Source: DAOTVC01 sp034437215
Lineage (GTDB): Bacteria; Chloroflexota; Anaerolineae; B4-G1; SLSP01
Assembly (NCBI GenBank): GCA_034437215.1
Contig: DAOTVC010000094.1
Location: 1 to 24,277, forward strand
Direction: 5' to 3'
Length of the DNA: 24,277 nucleotides
Shown here: positions 21,616 through 24,277 of the stretch, one piece after another
How positions within the stretch are numbered: the stretch's first letter is position 1
How the letters are laid out: the number at the start of each line of letters is the position of its first letter
Notes under the pieces: model-generated
Seen by the model: only the letters and a program-made list of their open reading frames with translations
Database searches by the model: none
Told to the model about the DNA's origin: nothing
Position numbers and translations under genes: made by a program

Positions 21616-22200
21616 ATGAAACGTCTGTTCATTCTGCTCGTTGGCTTTGCCGTCGCCATGGCCCTGTGGGGCATGGCAGGTCTTGTGGGATTCCAGCCCC
21701 TCAACTCCGTCGTGGGAGCGCCCGCCTCCCCTCTTCCTCCGACAGCGGAGGCGGTGAGATACGCCGAGAGCCGCGGGCTCGAGGTCGTTGACGCAGCCCT
21801 CCGGCTGGAGCTTCTCCACGCTCTTGAGGATCTCGAGCCCAAATTACGCTGGGCCTACCCCGATACCTTCGCCGGGCTCTGGATCGAGCACGAGCCGACC
21901 TTCCGGCTGGTGCTGCAATTCACCCGGGAGCCGGGCAGCTCCCTGGACTCCTTTCTCGCCGCCAAGCCCTACGCCCATCTCGTCGAGGTGCGCCTGGTCT
22001 CGCGCTCCCTCGCCGAGCTGGAAGCCTCTCGTGAGCGGTTGAACGAGCTCGTAGGACAGCTGGAGATCCCCTGTGCGTCGGGTTTGAGCATCCGCGAGAA
22101 CCGTGTGGAGCTCTACGTCACCGACGCTGCGACCCTTGAGGCTGCGCTGCAGGAGCTCGCTCTTACCCTTCCTAACGATGTGCTCGTTATGGAGAGGTAG
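21616..22200 (+). CDS. Exported protein, paralogue A (protease-prodomain-like)
   Basis: The 194-residue product starts at ATG 21616 behind AGGGAGG. It has an N-terminal signal or anchor (KRLFILLVGFAVAMALWGMAGLVGF), then a domain with AEAVRYAESRGLEVVDAALRLELL, DTFAGLWIEHEPTFRLVLQFTREPG, AHLVEVRLVSRSLAELE and SGLSIRENRVELYVTD. This pattern of a YAE.xGl..veeAl.rL helix, a GLWIEH strand, v..FT and an ENRVELYV strand resembles the propeptide region of secreted chymotrypsin-like proteases (streptogrisin/alpha-lytic type), but no protease domain follows. It is clearly paralogous to the next gene and shares TFAGLWIEHEP exactly. Confidence 0.75.
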   Translation: MKRLFILLVGFAVAMALWGMAGLVGFQPLNSVVGAPASPLPPTAEAVRYAESRGLEVVDAALRLELLHALEDLEPKLRWAYPDTFAGLWIEHEPTFRLVLQFTREPGSSLDSFLAAKPYAHLVEVRLVSRSLAELEASRERLNELVGQLEIPCASGLSIRENRVELYVTDAATLEAALQELALTLPNDVLVMER

Positions 22201-22218
22201 TCTCTCTACGGACAGGTT

Positions 22219-22239
22219 GGGGTCTGCAGCTCCCCTTTT
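22219..22239 (+). terminator. Weak terminator-like hairpin between the two paralogues
   Basis: GGGG (22219-22222) and CCCC (22232-22235) flank a 9-nt loop and are followed by TTTTC. The short stem makes it doubtful. Confidence 0.3.
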
Positions 22240-22284
22240 CGTAAGCGTGTTCCTTGCTCACTGCGACGGAGTTAGGAGGACGAG

Positions 22285-23274
22285 ATGAAACGCACGGGCT
22301 TTGCTTTGGTGGTTCTGCTGCTGCTGACCGCTTGTGCCCTTTCTGGTGCGGCACGAGAGGCCCCGGTTGTCGAACCCTCCGCCACCCTGGACAGGGACGA
22401 CCCGCTGGTGCAGGATGCCGCGATGTACGCCGAGGATCAGGGTGTGACGCTGGAGGAGGCGGTACGGCGCCTGCAGCTCATGCAGAGTATGGGCGACCTC
22501 CAGCCCCGGCTCCAGGAGCTCTACCCCGAGACCTTCGCCGGTCTCTGGATCGAGCACGAGCCCGAGTTCAAGATGGTGGTTCAGTTCACCGAGGAGCCCG
22601 GCGAGGCCTTCGAGAGCCTTGTGGCGGGCGAGCCCTACGCCGATCTGATCGAGGTGCAGCTGGCCTCCCGCCCTCAGAATTCCTTGGAGGTCGATCTCCA
22701 GTCCGCCGTGGAAGCGCTGCGAGCGGTGGGCATTCCCGTCTCAGGGGGGATCGATCTGCAGCAGAACCGGGCGGAGATCTACGTCGTCGGCCCGGCGGAG
22801 CCCTTCGAGGCGTTGCTGGAGGCGGAGGGCGTGGCGCTTCCGGAGAGCGTCGTCGTTGTCGAGCAGGAGGAGGGGCAGGCGCCCGAGACCTACCGGGGAC
22901 AGGTGAAGACCTTCGAGGGGCCGTCGGGGCAGCCGCTCTACTTCCCGCTGCAGCCCCCTGCGCTCGCTTCCATGCTGGCGCTCCTCGAGGGCACACTGGT
23001 CGAGGAGGGAGGCTGTCTCCGCATCGCTCCGGACTACGGTGGGGCGAGCTTCCTCGTGCTCTGGCCCTACGACCACGACCTGCGGGTCGCGGAGAGCATC
23101 GAGGTTCTTAATGGCGAAGGGGTGGTCGTGGCCCGGGTCGGTGAGGCGCTGAGCATGGGCGGTGGGGCCATGGAGTCGTCCTCGGCGATGGCGCACTACG
23201 ACGAGGTGATCCCGGGGTTGTCCCTCGCGAGCTGTTCCGGTCCCTACTGGGTCGCCGGAGAGATCGTGCCTTAG
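22285..23274 (+). CDS. Lipoprotein, paralogue B (protease-prodomain-like plus C-terminal beta domain)
   Basis: The 329-residue product has a lipobox (LLLLTAC, Cys17) and a region matching paralogue A: AAMYAEDQGVTLEEAVRRLQLMQ, ETFAGLWIEHEPEFKMVVQFTEEPG, ADLIEVQLASRPQNSLEV, and GGIDLQQNRAEIYVV. It continues with a second domain (YRGQVKTFEGPSGQPLYFP, then LEGTLVEEGGCLRIAP, SFLVLWPYDHDLRV, VLNGEGVVVARVGEALSMGGG and a closing SGPYWVAGEIV). This second domain looks like a small beta-rich module found in several bacterial lipoproteins. AGGAGG precedes the start. It is probably displayed on the cell surface, and its function is unknown. Confidence 0.78.
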   Translation: MKRTGFALVVLLLLTACALSGAAREAPVVEPSATLDRDDPLVQDAAMYAEDQGVTLEEAVRRLQLMQSMGDLQPRLQELYPETFAGLWIEHEPEFKMVVQFTEEPGEAFESLVAGEPYADLIEVQLASRPQNSLEVDLQSAVEALRAVGIPVSGGIDLQQNRAEIYVVGPAEPFEALLEAEGVALPESVVVVEQEEGQAPETYRGQVKTFEGPSGQPLYFPLQPPALASMLALLEGTLVEEGGCLRIAPDYGGASFLVLWPYDHDLRVAESIEVLNGEGVVVARVGEALSMGGGAMESSSAMAHYDEVIPGLSLASCSGPYWVAGEIVP

Positions 23275-23288
23275 CGGTCGCCGAGTGT

Positions 23289-23507
23289 CTAGTGGTTTGT
23301 CAGACCTGATTTGATAAACAGCCATAAACGAGCACTGAAGTACTCTACCGGGGCCGTTGGCCGACCGTCCACCTGCGTGGACGGAACTCGCGTCGACGTA
23401 AGTCGACATTCGGCGCGTTAGTACCTCGGATAGCGACTTCAGTCGGGTTACCCCCGGCTGATAAGACGCCATGCACGTTCATCAGTTGACACTTGACAAA
23501 ACACTAG
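23289..23507. mobile_element. 219-bp palindromic MITE-like element with 14-bp terminal inverted repeats
   Basis: The ends are CTAGTGGTTTGTCA (23289-23302) and TGACAAAACACTAG (23494-23507), inverted copies with one mismatch. Each end carries CTAG outermost, which may be a target duplication. The interior has no gene but is full of hairpins: ACTGAAGT/ACTTCAGT (23334-23341 with 23436-23443), CCGTCCAC-ctgc-GTGGACGG, and GTCGAC-gtaa-GTCGAC. The element fills nearly the whole 23275-23523 gap and ends 16 nt before the DUF1361 start. Confidence 0.65.
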
Positions 23508-23523
23508 ATTGAAAGGAGTCTGT

Positions 23524-24228
23524 ATGCTTGCAGCTGCTCAACGTCCGTCTGGAATCCGTCGTCTTCACCGTTACCTGGCGGTCCAAGGCGCCTACCCCGT
23601 CCTCCTCGCCTCGCTCCTCTGCGCGGCTCTCTTCGCCTTCCGAGCCTACCTGAGCCGCACGTGGACCTTCTACTTTCTCCTGTGGAATCTCTTTCTGGCC
23701 TGGGTGCCCTACATCTCCAGCCTCTGGGCCGCGGCCCTGCATCGACGGGTGCCGCGCCGCTGGTGGCTGCTGCTTCTCCCCGGTACGATCGCCGTGGCCT
23801 TCTTCCCTAACGCTCCCTACATCGTCACGGACTTCTTCCACCTGGCGGACCGTCCACCCGTGCCCCTCTGGTACGATCTGGGGCTGTTGGCGATGTTCGC
23901 CTGGACGGGCGTCGTTCTGGGCGTCTACGCCCTGCACATCCTGCAGGGTATCGTCACCGATCTTCTGGGAAGAGGGTGGGGCTGGCTCTTCGCGCTCGGT
24001 GTCCTGGGCCTGAGCGGTGTGGGTATCTACCTGGGGCGCTTCCTGCGGTGGAACAGCTGGGATCTGCTGCTGCAGCCCCGGGCCGTTCTCTACGACGTCC
24101 TCGTCCGCCTGCGCTACCCGTTCAGCCACCTCCAGACGTTGGGGGTGACGCTGCTCTTCGCCGGGCTGTTGCTCACCTGTTACCTGGGCCTCACCTGGGG
24201 GCCTCAATCCCGGCGCCTGGAGACGTAG
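23524..24228 (+). CDS. DUF1361 domain-containing membrane protein
   Basis: The 234-residue protein has about six membrane segments and the DUF1361 landmarks: FYFLLWNLFLAWVPYISSL, AFFPNAPYIVTDFFHLADR, LWYDLGLLAMFAWTGVVLGVYAL and GIYLGRFLRWNSWDLL. The conserved FPNAPY-TD-F-HL and RFLRWNSWD strings are the family signature. Function is unknown. The start is ATG 23524, 5 nt after AAAGGAG, rather than an upstream TTG. The right end of the MITE-like element lies just upstream and contains two TTGACA words. A strong terminator follows. Confidence 0.88.
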   Translation: MLAAAQRPSGIRRLHRYLAVQGAYPVLLASLLCAALFAFRAYLSRTWTFYFLLWNLFLAWVPYISSLWAAALHRRVPRRWWLLLLPGTIAVAFFPNAPYIVTDFFHLADRPPVPLWYDLGLLAMFAWTGVVLGVYALHILQGIVTDLLGRGWGWLFALGVLGLSGVGIYLGRFLRWNSWDLLLQPRAVLYDVLVRLRYPFSHLQTLGVTLLFAGLLLTCYLGLTWGPQSRRLET

Positions 24229-24246
24229 AGGGGCGCTTGTTCGGCG

Positions 24247-24277
24247 AAGGCCCCTCCGATTGCGGAGGGGCCTTTTC
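24247..24277 (+). terminator. Strong intrinsic terminator after the DUF1361 gene
   Basis: AAGGCCCCTCCG (24247-24258) and CGGAGGGGCCTT (24263-24274) form a perfect 12-bp stem with a 4-nt loop (ATTG), running into TTTT at the window edge. The sequence is partly bidirectional. Confidence 0.9.

Overview
The window is a GC-rich (roughly 60 percent by eye), gene-dense bacterial chromosome segment. The gene content suggests an anaerobic or facultative lineage. It includes a class III (oxygen-sensitive) ribonucleotide reductase with inteins, a 4Fe-4S protein, an iron-handling VIT1/ferritin fusion, SseB and YbjN homologues and an AGTC-type octamer repeat. The style resembles Chloroflexota (Anaerolineae-like), but that placement is an inference from gene content and repeats only. 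No rRNA, tRNA, CRISPR array or complete insertion sequence was found.

Layout. Positions 1-360 hold the start of a SUFU-like gene that runs off the left edge. A tandem 62-bp repeat, a small hypothetical gene, an interspersed-repeat fragment and an integrase-N-domain-only gene follow to 1460, all genes on the minus strand. From 13132 down to 1507 there is one continuous minus-strand run of ten genes: nrdD (with two inteins), a 4Fe-4S protein, a methyltransferase, a ferritin-VIT1 fusion, a transglutaminase-like protein, a GNAT acetyltransferase, a DUF692/MNIO-like protein, a 55-residue stand-alone glycyl-radical domain, a Gfo/Idh/MocA oxidoreductase and the NrdG activase. Several junctions are 4-nt NTGA overlaps, which suggests translational coupling. 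The run starts from a promoter with two NrdR-box-like sites.

Right of the divergent promoter region (13133-13580) all genes are on the plus strand: an AEC-type transporter, exonuclease III, a slipin/SPFH protein, YbjN and SseB homologues, cysE-cysK (cysteine synthesis), a roughly 175-nt structured transcript candidate, a class D beta-lactamase lipoprotein, a small membrane protein, two tandem paralogous exported proteins, a 219-bp palindromic MITE-like element and a DUF1361 membrane protein followed by a strong terminator.

The most interesting system is the anaerobic ribonucleotide reductase. The large NrdD polypeptide ends just after its Cys/His zinc-finger-like region and lacks the C-terminal glycyl-radical segment. 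A separate 55-residue gene about 5.3 kb further along the same strand encodes exactly such a segment (RIVGYL motif). NrdD is also interrupted by two LAGLIDADG inteins, one directly before the probable catalytic cysteine. An active enzyme would therefore need two protein-splicing events, assembly with the small radical protein and activation by NrdG, with all the parts in one NrdR-type controlled gene run.
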